Positions 24,482-33,333 of a stretch of DNA of 64,000 nucleotides are shown here, piece after piece. Below the pieces are notes generated by a model, which was given only the letters and a program-made list of their open reading frames with translations, was not told where the DNA came from and made no database searches. Made by a program: the position numbers and the translations under genes. Numbering within the stretch: the first letter of the stretch is position 1; every line of letters begins with the position of its first letter. Source of the stretch: Pseudomonas sp. Z8(2022) (lineage in GTDB: Bacteria; Pseudomonadota; Gammaproteobacteria; Pseudomonadales; Pseudomonadaceae); contig NZ_CP107549.1 in NCBI RefSeq assembly GCF_025837155.1, positions 2,418,001 to 2,482,000 of the forward strand. Reading direction: 5' to 3'.

Positions 24482-24850
24482 TCAGAAACCCCACAGAATC
24501 TGCACGCCCCAGACGAACATCGCGAACATCGCAATGCCACACACGGCCTGGAACAGGAAACGCACGCCAGTCGCCCACTTGCCCAGCGCCATCGGCGTCA
24601 GGTAGTCGGTGGAAATGGTCCACATGCCAACCCAGGCGTGCACACTCAGCGCAACCAGAGCCAGCAGGCTGAAAATGCGCATTGCGGTATTCGAGAACAG
24701 ACCATGCCACTCGGCGTAGCCCATGCCCGGATTGCAGATCACATAGCCCAGCAGAAACAGCGTGTAAGCCGCGAGAACAACCGCAGAAACGCGTTGCGCC
24801 ATCCAGTCATAGAGGCCCGAACGCGAGAAATTCGTGACATTGGTTACCAT
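24482..24850 (-). CDS. sdhD: Succinate dehydrogenase membrane anchor subunit SdhD
   Basis: 122 residues, three transmembrane helices (about 18-40, 55-78, 95-120). It anchors complex II and helps bind ubiquinone and haem b; the haem-ligand His is probably in SVHAWVGMW near residue 70, and the quinone-site Tyr is in ISTDYL just after. The ATG at 24850 lies inside the end of sdhC (seven-base overlap, ATGGTAA), so translation is coupled. Confidence 0.95.
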   Translation of the reverse strand: MVTNVTNFSRSGLYDWMAQRVSAVVLAAYTLFLLGYVICNPGMGYAEWHGLFSNTAMRIFSLLALVALSVHAWVGMWTISTDYLTPMALGKWATGVRFLFQAVCGIAMFAMFVWGVQILWGF

Positions 24851-25230
24851 ATCCACACCCCCAGCAGCACGATCACGATCACCGCAACGGCGATGACGAT
24901 CTTCGAGCCCAGCTTGCCGCCTTCCAGCGTCTCGCCGATGCCCATGTCCATGATCAAGTGGCGCACGCCGGCCACCAGGTGATACAGCAGAGCGGACAGA
25001 AGACCCCAGATCACGAACTTGGCCAGCGGACTGGTCAGGCATTCTTTCACCTGGGCGAAGCCCTCTTCGGAGGTCAGCGACTTGTCGAGGCCGAACAGCA
25101 GAATGGCGATACCGACAAAGAGGATGACACCGGAGATACGGTGAAGAATGGATGTATAAGCGGTGACTGGGAGCTTGATAGTCCTAAGGTCTAGGTTTAC
25201 AGGTCGTTGGCTATTCACGGCTTTTATCAC
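24844..25230 (-). CDS. sdhC: Succinate dehydrogenase cytochrome b556 subunit SdhC
   Basis: 128 residues from a GTG at 25230, which has AGGGG eight bases upstream; the alternative GTG at 25218 (124 residues, beginning Met-Asn-Ser-Gln) fits related proteins but has no near ribosome site. Three transmembrane helices are present. SHR-type motif TAYTSILHRISGV binds quinone, and His in LLYHLVAGVRHLIMD is the haem b ligand. First gene of sdhCDAB, with a predicted leader of about 110 bases behind a strong sigma-70 type promoter. Confidence 0.95.
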   Translation of the reverse strand: MIKAVNSQRPVNLDLRTIKLPVTAYTSILHRISGVILFVGIAILLFGLDKSLTSEEGFAQVKECLTSPLAKFVIWGLLSALLYHLVAGVRHLIMDMGIGETLEGGKLGSKIVIAVAVIVIVLLGVWIW

Positions 25231-25349
25231 ACTGAGAGCCCCTAACTATCAGGGCAAAGTTGTTGGGAAGTGCACTGGTCAGGTACCCATCACCCAAGGA
25301 GTGACGACCGCCATAATATGGCCGCAAAGCCCCTGACGGTCGGGCGCAG

Positions 25350-25378
25350 AGTATAGACAGTTAGCAGACTAATGACAA
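25350..25378 (-). promoter_or_regulatory. Sigma-70 promoter of sdhCDAB
   Basis: Minus strand TTGTCA (25378-25373), 17-base spacer, TATACT (25355-25350). The predicted start is near 25343. In the leader a perfect odd palindrome GCCATA-A-TATGGC lies at 25311-25323. Confidence 0.75.
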
Positions 25379-25492
25379 TGCAATGCCCTACCCCAAAAAG
25401 CGCATTGCAGCCTTTAAACAAATGGCGTAAATAGCGGCCTTTTTTCGTTGAAAATCCCGTGCAAACCCTTCTACTGCCTGGGTTCTCGCAAA

Positions 25493-25520
25493 TTGACTTT
25501 CGAATTTATCCCACTATAGT
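25493..25520 (+). promoter_or_regulatory. Sigma-70 promoter of gltA
   Basis: TTGACT (25493-25498), 16-base spacer, TATAGT (25515-25520). The -10 box is buried in a perfect 12-bp palindrome CCACTATAGTGG (25511-25522). The predicted start is near 25527, giving a leader of about 53 bases. The stretch 25379-25492 between the two divergent promoters is AT-richer and shows no further site I can name. Confidence 0.78.
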
Positions 25521-25579
25521 GGTGCGGGCCCTGCGTGGGGGGCTGTCTGATGATTTCAAGCATAACTAGGAGGCCACAT

Positions 25580-26860
25580 ATGGCTGACAAAAAAGCGCAG
25601 TTGATCATCGAGGGCAATGCCCCCGTCGAACTGCCCGTTCTGACCGGCACTGTTGGTCCCGAAGTAATAGATGTGCGGAGCCTGACCGCCACGGGTCGGT
25701 TCACCTTTGATCCTGGTTTCATGTCGACCGCCTCCTGCGAGTCGAAGATCACCTACATCGACGGCGACAAGGGAGTCCTGCTGCACCGCGGCTACCCCAT
25801 CGAGCAACTCGCCGAGAAATCCGACTACCTGGAAACCTGCTACCTGCTGCTTAACGGCGAACTGCCGACCCAGGAAGAAAAGGCCAAGTTTGTCAGCACC
25901 ATCAAGAACCACACCATGGTTCACGAGCAGCTGAAGACCTTCTTCAACGGCTTCCGCCGCGATGCCCACCCGATGGCCATCATGTGCGGCGTGGTCGGCG
26001 CCCTCTCCGCCTTCTACCACGACTCGCTGGACATCAATAACCCGCGCCATCGCGAAATTTCCGCCATGCGCCTGATCGCGAAGATGCCGACCATCGCCGC
26101 GATGACCTACAAGTACTCCATGGGCCAGCCCATGATGTACCCGCGCAACGACCTGAACTACGCGGAAAACTTCCTGCACATGATGTTCAACACCCCGGCC
26201 GAGATCAAACCGATCAGCCCGGTGCTGGCCAAGGCGATGGACAAGATCTTCATCCTCCACGCCGACCATGAGCAGAACGCCTCCACGTCCACCGTACGTC
26301 TGGCCGGCTCTTCCGGTGCCAACCCGTTCGCCTGTATCGCCGCCGGCATCGCCGCGCTGTGGGGTCCGGCTCATGGCGGTGCCAACGAAGCGGTGCTGAC
26401 CATGCTCGACGAAATCGGCAGCGTGGAGAACATCGACAAGTTCGTGGCCAAGGCCAAGGACAAGAACGATCCGTTCAAGCTGATGGGCTTCGGCCATCGC
26501 GTGTACAAGAACTTCGACCCGCGCGCCAAGGTCATGAAACAGACCTGCGACGAAGTACTGGCCGAGCTGGGCATCAACGACCCGCAGCTGGAACTGGCGA
26601 TGAAGCTGGAAGAGATCGCGCGCAACGATCCTTACTTCAAGGAGCGCAACCTCTACCCGAACGTGGACTTCTACTCGGGCATCATCCTCAAGGCCATCGG
26701 CATTCCGACCTCGATGTTCACCGTGATATTCGCCCTGGCCCGCACCGTCGGCTGGATCTCGCACTGGAAGGAAATGCTCTCCGGCCCGTACAAGATCGGC
26801 CGTCCGCGTCAGCTGTACACCGGTTACGAGCAGCGCGATCTGCCCAGCAACCGCGGCTGA
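25580..26860 (+). CDS. gltA: Citrate synthase, type II hexameric form
   Basis: 426 residues from the ATG at 25580, with a perfect AGGAGG six bases upstream (25568-25573); 15 in-frame codons further upstream lack such a site. It condenses oxaloacetate and acetyl-CoA to citrate, the entry step of the TCA cycle. Catalytic residues are visible: His in [11 protein letters not shown], His in [12 protein letters not shown] and Asp in NVDFYSG. The extra N-terminal domain (1-55) is that of the NADH-inhibited Gram-negative enzyme. Transcribed divergently from sdhCDAB, which is the conserved Pseudomonas arrangement. Confidence 0.98.
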   Translation: MADKKAQLIIEGNAPVELPVLTGTVGPEVIDVRSLTATGRFTFDPGFMSTASCESKITYIDGDKGVLLHRGYPIEQLAEKSDYLETCYLLLNGELPTQEEKAKFVSTIKNHTMVHEQLKTFFNGFRRDAHPMAIMCGVVGALSAFYHDSLDINNPRHREISAMRLIAKMPTIAAMTYKYSMGQPMMYPRNDLNYAENFLHMMFNTPAEIKPISPVLAKAMDKIFILHADHEQNASTSTVRLAGSSGANPFACIAAGIAALWGPAHGGANEAVLTMLDEIGSVENIDKFVAKAKDKNDPFKLMGFGHRVYKNFDPRAKVMKQTCDEVLAELGINDPQLELAMKLEEIARNDPYFKERNLYPNVDFYSGIILKAIGIPTSMFTVIFALARTVGWISHWKEMLSGPYKIGRPRQLYTGYEQRDLPSNRG

Positions 26861-26874
26861 TCGCACCGCCAAAC

Positions 26875-26904
26875 AAAAAGGCTGCCTATCCGGCAGCCTT
26901 TTTT
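26875..26904 (+). terminator. Terminator of gltA
   Basis: Perfect 12-bp stem AAAAAGGCTGCC/GGCAGCCTTTTT with a five-base loop and a T run, 14 bp beyond the gltA stop. It can also serve the converging START-domain gene. Confidence 0.92.
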
Positions 26905-26926
26905 ATTTGCGTAAAAGTTTTCCGCG

Positions 26927-27526
26927 TCAGCGCCCTTCCACCTTTGCCCGCAAGCCCTGCAGGGTCTGCAACGGCGCATCGACGACGAAACTGTTGGCCA
27001 GCCAGGAGGGCACGCTGCCACCCGGCTCGGTATGCACCTCGTAGGTCACTTCCACCCTGCCGCCATCCAGCGGCTTCAGGCGCCACTGACCCTCGACGCG
27101 CTGCACGCGCACGAAGCCCTTTTCTTCCGGCAGACGCTCCGGCACGGCCTTGAGCAGGCGCGTGATACCGCCATCGGCATCGGTTCGCCTGGTCACCTGA
27201 ATCACCGAGTCGCGCGCCTTCACCGGCCAGGGCATTTCGAATCGGGTGTACAGCTCGCTCACATCGCCCCTGGTTTCCAGCAGGCGCTGCTGCTGACAAC
27301 TGAATATCCAGGAGCAGGAACCCTCGACATCCTCCTGCGCAGCCTGCACCGCAGCCAGATCGCCATTGATCGTCACCACGCCGCGATAGGCCTTGTACTT
27401 CGACCCTGGCACGTCAGCCAGATACACCCTGACGCCCTCTTCTTCTCGCTCCAGCTGCCATTGCCTTTCGGCAGCCTGAGCAGCGGTCGCACATATCAGC
27501 ATGGCCAGAACGGAATAACGCATCAT
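26927..27526 (-). CDS. START domain protein with signal peptide
   Basis: 199 residues. A signal peptide of about 18 residues ends at AAQA-AERQ, so the product is periplasmic. The mature part fits a START/SRPBCC lipid-binding fold: an early EREEEGVRVYLADVPGSKYKAYRG segment, then the DVEGSCSWIFSCQQ stretch with two Cys, YTRFEMPWPVKARDSVI, and a long C-terminal amphipathic helix (PSWLANSFVVDAPLQTLQ) that closes the cavity in this family. The ligand is unknown. It is last in a leftward group after a YkgJ protein (65-bp gap). Confidence 0.87.
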   Translation of the reverse strand: MMRYSVLAMLICATAAQAAERQWQLEREEEGVRVYLADVPGSKYKAYRGVVTINGDLAAVQAAQEDVEGSCSWIFSCQQQRLLETRGDVSELYTRFEMPWPVKARDSVIQVTRRTDADGGITRLLKAVPERLPEEKGFVRVQRVEGQWRLKPLDGGRVEVTYEVHTEPGGSVPSWLANSFVVDAPLQTLQGLRAKVEGR

Positions 27527-27591
27527 CTTCGAGCAACTCCCGGTGAGACTGTTAGCGTTCGACCCGCACGACCTGCAAGCGGTTCAGATCG

Positions 27592-27843
27592 TCAGGCGGT
27601 CGCCTGCTCCAGCCAGCCCAACATACGGATGGCACTCTCACGATCACTGCCGCACAGCTGCTCTTCCGCCTTGAACCCGGCGCACACAGGAGGCCTCTCC
27701 GGTCGCCCGAAAATGGCGCAGAGATAATCGGCATTGAGATGAATACAGCGCACTCCCGCGGGCTTGCCGTTGGGCATGCCGGGAATTGGCGAGCTGATGG
27801 AAGGCGCGATGCAGCAGGCACCGCAACCGGCACGACACTCCAT
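27592..27843 (-). CDS. YkgJ family Cys-cluster protein
   Basis: 83 residues from the ATG at 27843. The family Cys pattern C-x3-C-x2-CC is at residues 3-11, followed by Cys in GVRCIHL, LCAIF and PPVCAGF, which together probably bind a zinc or iron-sulfur centre. The role of this family is unknown. It lies 73 bp after a hydroxyisobutyrate dehydrogenase-like gene on the same strand and may be co-transcribed with it. Confidence 0.87.
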   Translation of the reverse strand: MECRAGCGACCIAPSISSPIPGMPNGKPAGVRCIHLNADYLCAIFGRPERPPVCAGFKAEEQLCGSDRESAIRMLGWLEQATA

Positions 27844-27916
27844 GAAACGACCTCGACTGGAAGCGAACGGCGGCGATCCTAATGAGGTGCGCGCCGCTCG
27901 TCGAGGTCTTTGGCGA

Positions 27917-28789
27917 TCAGCGGTTACGCTGCAGGCGCGCCAGCAGGCTGGAGGTATCCCAGCGACCACCGCCCATGGCCTGGACGTCAGCGTAGAACTG
28001 ATCGACCAGCGCCGTCACCGGCAGTTGCGCTCCATTGCGGCGCGCCTCTTCAAGCAGGATCGACAGGTCCTTGCGCATCCAGTCGACCGCAAAGCCGAAG
28101 TCGAACTCACCGGCCAGCATGGTCTTGTAGCGATTTTCCATCTGCCACGACTGCGCGGCGCCCTTGCTGATCACGTCGACCACGGCATGACCATCGAGGC
28201 CCGCACACTGGGCGAAATTCAGCGCCTCGGCCAGCCCCTGCACCAGTCCGGCGATGCAGATCTGGTTGACCATCTTGCTCAACTGACCGCTGCCGACCGG
28301 CCCCATCAGACGCATCATTCGCGCGTAGCACTGGATCACCGGCTCGGCCGTCGCATAGGTCTCGGCCTCGCCACCAACCATGACGGTCAGCACGCCATTG
28401 ACCGCTCCCGCCTGGCCACCAGACACCGGCGCATCGAGAAAGCCCAGGCCACGCTCGGCGGCGACAGCCGCCAGCTCGCGCGCCACGTCGGCGGATGCGG
28501 TGGTGTGATCGACCAGGATGGCACCCGGCGCCATGCCGGCGAAGGCCCCCTGCTCGCCCAGAATCACGCTACGCAGGTCGTCGTCATTGCCGACGCAACA
28601 CATCACCAGCTCGGCACCTGCTGCGGCCTCGCGCGGGGTCGGAGCGCTACTGCCTGCGTATTCACCCATCCACTGCTCGGCCTTACCCGGCGAACGGTTA
28701 TAGACCGTGACCTGATGACCTTTACGGGCAAGATGCCCGGCCATCGGATACCCCATAACGCCCAAGCCGATAAATGCGACCTTTGCCAT
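27917..28789 (-). CDS. NAD(P)-dependent beta-hydroxyacid dehydrogenase (3-hydroxyisobutyrate dehydrogenase family)
   Basis: 290 residues. Start at 28789, with GGAGG seven bases upstream. The Rossmann motif GLGVMGYPMAGHL (8-20) is followed by a hydrophilic arginine in NRSPGKAE, suggesting NADP preference is possible. The substrate loop DAPVSGGQAGAVNG and the catalytic Lys in GSGQLSKMVNQI (near 170) are intact. Members oxidise 3-hydroxyisobutyrate, tartronate semialdehyde or related acids; the exact substrate cannot be fixed. It is the first gene of a probable leftward unit, and is divergent from the exonuclease gene. Confidence 0.9.
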   Translation of the reverse strand: MAKVAFIGLGVMGYPMAGHLARKGHQVTVYNRSPGKAEQWMGEYAGSSAPTPREAAAGAELVMCCVGNDDDLRSVILGEQGAFAGMAPGAILVDHTTASADVARELAAVAAERGLGFLDAPVSGGQAGAVNGVLTVMVGGEAETYATAEPVIQCYARMMRLMGPVGSGQLSKMVNQICIAGLVQGLAEALNFAQCAGLDGHAVVDVISKGAAQSWQMENRYKTMLAGEFDFGFAVDWMRKDLSILLEEARRNGAQLPVTALVDQFYADVQAMGGGRWDTSSLLARLQRNR

Positions 28790-28910
28790 AACAACCTCCT
28801 CCGGACATAGGCCGCAGAGCCTAACACGAGGTTTGCCCTGACCGAAAAGGCCTTCCATACTGCCTGCCAATCGGCCCTGAGCAAGGCCTTGCGAACGATT
28901 AGGAGCACCA

Positions 28911-29459
28911 ATGGGACATTGGTTGGTCATCGACCTGGAAGCCACGACTGACGAAGGTGGCTGGCCGATGCAGGAAATGGAAATCATCGAGATCGGCGCC
29001 AGCCTGGTCGGCGCAGATGGCCATGAGCGCGATCACTTTCAGCGCATCGTCAAACCGCAGCGACGTCCGTGCCTGACCGACTTCTGCCGCGAACTCACCC
29101 ACATCACCCAGGCCGATGTCGACAGTGCAGCCTCGCTGCCCCAGGTCTGGGGGCAGTTCGAGCGCTGGCTATCGCAGCACGCACCGCGTCTGGCCGGCTG
29201 GAGCAGCTGGGGTGACTACGACCGACGTCAGCTGGAACAGGAATGGCGCCAGCATCAACTGAGCAGCCTGCTCGCCAAAGTGCCCCACCTGAATCTGAAA
29301 CAGGCTTTCGCCAAGGCTCGCCAACTACAGCGCCCGGTCGGCCTGCACTGCGCGCTGCAACTGGCAGGCATGCAGTTTCAGGGGCAACAGCACCGTGCGC
29401 TCGAAGACGCGCGCAACACCGCGCGCCTGCTGCCACTGGTACTTCCTCTCAAAGACTGA
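28911..29459 (+). CDS. DEDDh 3'-5' exonuclease (ERI-1/KapD-like)
   Basis: 182 residues, a single RNase T/DnaQ-fold domain. Exo motifs: Asp8-Glu10 in VIDLEAT, the EIIEIGAS strand near 25, Asp in SWGDYDRRQL near 103, and HRALEDARNTARL near 161-173 with the general-base His and last Asp. All four acidic residues are present. The arrangement is closer to ERI-1-type RNA exonucleases than to DnaQ. ATG follows TTAGGAG. The substrate, small RNA or DNA ends, is unknown. Probably transcribed alone from the short divergent gap. Confidence 0.9.
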   Translation: MGHWLVIDLEATTDEGGWPMQEMEIIEIGASLVGADGHERDHFQRIVKPQRRPCLTDFCRELTHITQADVDSAASLPQVWGQFERWLSQHAPRLAGWSSWGDYDRRQLEQEWRQHQLSSLLAKVPHLNLKQAFAKARQLQRPVGLHCALQLAGMQFQGQQHRALEDARNTARLLPLVLPLKD

Positions 29460-29464
29460 TGACG

Positions 29465-29502
29465 AAAAAAAGGCGCTTGGGCATACTGGCGCCCCTTTTA
29501 TT
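29465..29502 (+). terminator. Weak terminator after the exonuclease gene
   Basis: GGCGC/GCGCC stem flanked by seven A upstream and CCTTTTATT downstream, just after the stop. The flanking A/T pairing is interrupted by an extra CC, so efficiency is doubtful. Confidence 0.4.
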
Positions 29503-29540
29503 ACCACCGTTTTGTCCCAACCCATTCCGAGGAATCGCAG

Positions 29541-29822
29541 ATGTTCAAGGTCAACGAGTACTTCGACGGCACCGTCAAATCCATCGGCTTCGCCATGGCC
29601 GAAGGTCCTGCCACCATCGGCGTGATGGCCCCGGGCGAATACGAGTTCGGCACCAGCCAGCTGGAAGTCATGCATGTCGTCGCCGGCGCCCTGACCGTCA
29701 AGCTGCCTGGCAGCGACAGCTGGAACACCTTCGAAGCCGGCAGCCAGTTCACCGTCGAAGCCAACAGCAAGTTCCAGCTGAAGGTGGCCGTGGATACCGC
29801 CTACCTCTGCGAATACCGCTAA
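29541..29822 (+). CDS. ppnP: Pyrimidine/purine nucleoside phosphorylase PpnP (DUF1255)
   Basis: 93 residues, a single small cupin barrel. It matches the PpnP (formerly YaiE) family along its whole length: [10 protein letters not shown], then [20 protein letters not shown] and [16 protein letters not shown]. The family phosphorolyses several nucleosides to base and ribose-1-phosphate. A GAGG precedes the ATG, and a strong terminator follows, so it is a single-gene unit or weak readthrough from the exonuclease gene. Confidence 0.93.
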   Translation: MFKVNEYFDGTVKSIGFAMAEGPATIGVMAPGEYEFGTSQLEVMHVVAGALTVKLPGSDSWNTFEAGSQFTVEANSKFQLKVAVDTAYLCEYR

Positions 29823-29840
29823 GCCGCACAGCGTTCAAAG

Positions 29841-29868
29841 AACCGGCCCTCAGCGGCCGGTTTTTCTT
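29841..29868 (+). terminator. Terminator of ppnP
   Basis: AACCGGCC/GGCCGGTT with a six-base loop followed by TTTCTTTT. It lies 18 bp after the stop. Confidence 0.88.
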
Positions 29869-29891
29869 TTTCCCCAGTCAGGACCCACGCC

Positions 29892-30743
29892 ATGCCACGC
29901 TCTGCTCTTCTCGTCCCCATTGCTTTGCTCGTGGTGGCCATGGTCTCGATTCAGAGCGGCGCATCGCTGGCCAAGAACCTGTTTCCTCTGGTTGGCGCCG
30001 AAGGCACGACGACGCTGCGCCTGGTGCTCGGGGCGATCATCCTGTCGCTGGTGATGCAGCCGTGGCGCGCCAGGCTGGACCTGCGCAAATGCCATGCCCT
30101 GCTGGCCTACGGTCTGGCGCTCGGCGGCATGAACCTGCTGTTCTACATGTCGCTGCAGAGCATCCCGCTGGGCATCGCCGTGGCGCTGGAGTTCACCGGC
30201 CCTTTGGCACTGGCGCTGTTCTCCTCGCGTCGTCTGCTGGATTTCGTCTGGGTGATCCTGGCCATCACCGGCCTGTGGATGCTGCTGCCAACCGGCGCCA
30301 CGCAAAGCGCCATCGACCCGCTCGGTGCGGCTCTGGCACTCGGCGCCGGCATCTGCTGGGCGCTGTACATCATCTTTGGGCAAAAGGCAGGCGCCCAGCA
30401 TGGCCGCCACACCGTCGCCCTGGGCACCTGGGTCGCCGCGCTGCTGGTATTGCCCATCGGCGTCTGGCATGCCGGCAGCGAGCTGCTGAGCCTTGACCTG
30501 CTGCCTATCGCCCTGGGCGTCGCGGTGCTGTCTTCCGCCCTGCCCTACAGCCTGGAGATGGTGGCACTGACGCGCCTGCCAGCGCGCACCTTCAGCGTGC
30601 TGATGAGCCTGGAGCCGGCGATCGCAGCGCTCTGCGGCCTGGCCTTTCTCGGCGAGAAGCTGTTCTGGGGCCAGTGGCTGGCGGTAGGCGCGATCATCAT
30701 TGCCTCGGCGGGCGCCGCCGCCACCATCAAGCCCAAGAGCTAG
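29892..30743 (+). CDS. EamA/RhtA-type inner-membrane exporter
   Basis: 283 residues with ten predicted transmembrane helices in two EamA repeats, the drug/metabolite transporter fold. The sequence resembles the RhtA threonine/homoserine exporter group: IQSGASLAKNLFPLVGAEGTTTLRL at the start and SSALPYSLEMVALTRLPARTFSVLMSLEPA in the second half, which contains the family signature. It likely exports amino acids or amino-acid-like compounds. Its stop codon overlaps the stop of the converging ABC exporter gene, with no terminator visible between them. Confidence 0.9.
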   Translation: MPRSALLVPIALLVVAMVSIQSGASLAKNLFPLVGAEGTTTLRLVLGAIILSLVMQPWRARLDLRKCHALLAYGLALGGMNLLFYMSLQSIPLGIAVALEFTGPLALALFSSRRLLDFVWVILAITGLWMLLPTGATQSAIDPLGAALALGAGICWALYIIFGQKAGAQHGRHTVALGTWVAALLVLPIGVWHAGSELLSLDLLPIALGVAVLSSALPYSLEMVALTRLPARTFSVLMSLEPAIAALCGLAFLGEKLFWGQWLAVGAIIIASAGAAATIKPKS

Positions 30744-32497
30744 CGACCGAACTGCAGCTCGGCCAGGCGCGCATACAGCGGACTGCTTTCGATCAGCTCG
30801 GCATGACTGCCAATGGCAGCCAGGCGCCCCTGCTCGATCACTGCGATGCGGTCCGCCTGCTTCACCGTAGCCAGACGATGTGCGATCACCAGCGTGGTAC
30901 GCCCGGCCATCAGCGACGGCAGCGCCTGCTGGATCAGGTGCTCACTCTCGGCATCCAGAGCACTGGTGGCCTCATCGAGCAGCAGGATCGGCGCATCGGC
31001 CAGCAACGCGCGGGCAATCGCCAGGCGCTGACGCTGCCCACCGGAAAGCCCCAGCCCGGCTTCACCCAGGTGGGTCTGGTAGCCCTGCGGCAGGCGCTGG
31101 ATGAATTCATGGGCGTGCGCCGCCCGTGCAGCGGCTTCCACCTCGGCCTGGCTGGCCTCAAGGCGACCATAGCGAATATTGTCCTCGACCGAACCGAAGA
31201 ACAGCGCCGGGTTTTGCGAAACCAGGGCGAAGCAGGCGCGCAGCTCACGCGGGTCCAGCTGATCGATCGGCACGCCGTCGATGAGGATGCGCCCTGACTG
31301 GGGATCGAAGAAACGCAGCAGCAGATCGAACAGCGTCGACTTTCCGGCTCCGGACGGCCCGACCAGCGCCAGCGTTTCACCCGCCGCCACCTGCAGATCG
31401 ATGCCATCTATGGCGTAACTTTCCGAACGCGACGGATAGGCAAAACGCACGCCCTGCAACTCGATACGGCCCTGGACCGGTTGCGCCAGATGCTGCGGCT
31501 GCTCAGGCGCGACGATGGCATTGCCGGCACTCAACAGCTCACCGATACGTTCGGCGGCGCCCGCTGCGCGCTGCAGCTCACCGATCACCTCGCTCAGGGT
31601 GCCGAAGGAAGAGCCGACGATCAGGCTGTAGAAGACGAAGGCTGCCAGATCGCCGCCGGAAATCCGTCCGGCGATCACATCCATGCCGCCGACCCAGAGC
31701 ATCACCCCCACTGCTCCAAGCACCAGCACGATCACCACGGTGATCAGCCAGGAACGCTGGGCAATGCGCTTGCGCGCCACATCGAACGCTGCCTCGGCGG
31801 ACTCGCCGAAACGTCGCTTGTCCTCGTTCTGGTGGTTGTAGGCCTGTACCGTCTTGATCTGCCCCAGCACCTCGCCGACATAGCTGCCGACATCGGCCAC
31901 GCAATCCTGACTCTGCCGCGACAGCGCACGGACGCGACGGCCGAACAGCAGAATCGGCGCCACCACCAGCGGCAGGGCCAGCAGGACGATACCGCTGAGT
32001 TTCGGGTTGGTGATCACCAGCAGCACACTGCCACCAATCAGCATGATCAGGTTGCGCAGCGCCATCGACAGCGACGAACCGATCACCGACTGCAACAGCG
32101 TGGTGTCGGTGGTCAGCCGCGACTGGATTTCCGAGCTGCGATTGCTTTCGTAGAAGCCGGGATGCAGCTCGATCAGGTGATCGAACACACGCCGCCGGAT
32201 GTCGGCCACCACCCGCTCGCCGATCCACGACACCAGGTAGAAACGCGTATAGGTGCCGAACGCCAGCGCCAGCACCAGCACGAAGAACAGCAGCAGCGAT
32301 TGACGCAACGCGGCCGGCGACTGCGTGGCCAGGCCCTGATCCACCAGCAGCTTGATGCCCTGCCCCATGGACAGGGTGATCGCCGCCGTGAACAGCAAGG
32401 CCAGCAGCGCACCCAGCACCCGACCGCGATAAGGCGCGATGAAACGCCAGGCCAGGCGCAGCGCGCCGCGCTGGCGAGAAGACAGCATCGAGATCAT
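30740..32497 (-). CDS. ABC exporter, fused transmembrane and ATPase (MsbA/LmrA-like)
   Basis: 585 residues from the ATG at 32497, with GAGG five bases upstream. A six-helix exporter domain (about 1-320) is followed by a nucleotide-binding domain: Walker A GPSGAGKST near 379, Q-loop SQNPALFFG, signature LSGGQRQRLAIARAL, Walker B ILLLDEATSALD and switch His in VIAHRL. It works as a homodimer that pumps lipids, peptides or drugs outward; the substrate is not readable. It is the last of five tightly spaced leftward genes, seven bases after the DoxX-like gene, so its cargo may relate to that redox/envelope module. Confidence 0.93.
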   Translation of the reverse strand: MISMLSSRQRGALRLAWRFIAPYRGRVLGALLALLFTAAITLSMGQGIKLLVDQGLATQSPAALRQSLLLFFVLVLALAFGTYTRFYLVSWIGERVVADIRRRVFDHLIELHPGFYESNRSSEIQSRLTTDTTLLQSVIGSSLSMALRNLIMLIGGSVLLVITNPKLSGIVLLALPLVVAPILLFGRRVRALSRQSQDCVADVGSYVGEVLGQIKTVQAYNHQNEDKRRFGESAEAAFDVARKRIAQRSWLITVVIVLVLGAVGVMLWVGGMDVIAGRISGGDLAAFVFYSLIVGSSFGTLSEVIGELQRAAGAAERIGELLSAGNAIVAPEQPQHLAQPVQGRIELQGVRFAYPSRSESYAIDGIDLQVAAGETLALVGPSGAGKSTLFDLLLRFFDPQSGRILIDGVPIDQLDPRELRACFALVSQNPALFFGSVEDNIRYGRLEASQAEVEAAARAAHAHEFIQRLPQGYQTHLGEAGLGLSGGQRQRLAIARALLADAPILLLDEATSALDAESEHLIQQALPSLMAGRTTLVIAHRLATVKQADRIAVIEQGRLAAIGSHAELIESSPLYARLAELQFGR

Positions 32498-32504
32498 ACG
32501 AGCC

Positions 32505-32912
32505 TCAGGAGTCGCTGGCGGTGGGCGCCTCGGCCAGCCAGGCCACGGCACATAGTCCCAGCGCAGCCAGGTTGGTGGAAAGTGGATTGAACGCCTGGAT
32601 CAACAGATGGGGACTGAGCAGCGCCACATCAAGCAACAGCACCAGCAATGCACCACCGGCAACCAGCAGGGGCCAGCGCCGCCGACGCACACTCAACAGC
32701 AGGATGCCCAGGAGAATTTCGGCGAAACCACCAACAGCTGCGATTAGCTGCGGCGCGAACAAAGGGTGATTCGGCAAGCCGTGGGCCTGGATCATCGCCA
32801 CCTCATCCGGACTCAACCAGACAAGCTTCGGCGCCAGGCCATGCCAGATGAATACAGCCGCCAGTGCCAGCCGAGCGAGCCAGGCAATCCGCACCAGGCG
32901 CCGTTCAGTCAT
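32505..32912 (-). CDS. DoxX-like membrane protein
   Basis: 135 residues with four predicted helices (about 8-25, 55-75, 78-97, 110-130). It resembles the DoxX-like group, whose members often sit beside thiol-disulfide or quinone-linked enzymes: FIWHGLAPKLVWLSPDEVAM near 18-38 and the glycine-rich AAVGGFAEILLGILLL. The start at 32912 overlaps the upstream DCC gene by eight bases, and the ABC exporter follows after seven. It may act as the membrane redox partner of the DCC protein, inferred from coupling. Confidence 0.8.
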   Translation of the reverse strand: MTERRLVRIAWLARLALAAVFIWHGLAPKLVWLSPDEVAMIQAHGLPNHPLFAPQLIAAVGGFAEILLGILLLSVRRRRWPLLVAGGALLVLLLDVALLSPHLLIQAFNPLSTNLAALGLCAVAWLAEAPTASDS

Positions 32913-33333
32913 GCAGAAAGCGCCCGGCATGATCGGCCGTGGGCAGCATGCACACGGCGTGACGACCAAACAGGCGATAGCGATTCAGCGCGATGCGGTC
33001 GTAGCACCAGTCGCGCAGCGGTCTCGGCACCAGGCGCAACACCCTCAATGCACGCCAGGGCAGCGGCAACCGGGCAAGAATGCGCAGCCAGGCATCGGTG
33101 CGTACATGCAGGCCGGCATCATCGACCAGCGCCATGCTATCGAAGCGGTCGGTGGGCAGGCCGTACCAGGCCAGCAACGCCTGCCCCCGGGCAGACTGCA
33201 CGGATGCCAGACGAAACTGCCGCGCATCATCGTGACGAATGAGAAACTTCGCCCAGCCGTTGCACAGCTTGCAGACGCCATCGAACAGTACGATGCGCTC
33301 GCCAGCGGCGCGACCAGGCGCTAGTTCCGTCAT
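32905..33333 (-). CDS. DCC family (DUF393) thiol-disulfide oxidoreductase
   Basis: 142 residues. The defining motif D-G-V-C-x-L-C is at residues 19-25 (Cys22 and Cys25), a thioredoxin-like redox pair, and the C-terminal YRLFGRHAVCMLP fits the family. No signal peptide, so it is cytosolic or membrane-peripheral. Its ATG overlaps the DUF1287 stop by four bases, and its end overlaps the DoxX-like start by eight. In other bacteria DCC domains are often fused or adjacent to DoxX-type membrane proteins, which supports a shared electron-transfer role. Confidence 0.88.
   Translation of the reverse strand: MTELAPGRAAGERIVLFDGVCKLCNGWAKFLIRHDDARQFRLASVQSARGQALLAWYGLPTDRFDSMALVDDAGLHVRTDAWLRILARLPLPWRALRVLRLVPRPLRDWCYDRIALNRYRLFGRHAVCMLPTADHAGRFLHD

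Noticed and set aside
22805..24982. A 725-codon open frame opposite sdhA and sdhD
   Set aside because: It runs across two certain genes on the opposite strand and reads as low-complexity His/Gly/Val-rich antisense; a GC-bias shadow.
25535..25579. An earlier start for gltA at 25535
   Set aside because: The ATG at 25580 has a perfect AGGAGG, and the extra residues are not in the family.
28911..29459. The exonuclease gene as a second dnaQ
   Set aside because: Its size and motif spacing fit ERI-1/KapD-like exonucleases, and true dnaQ is at 54867-55625 beside rnhA.
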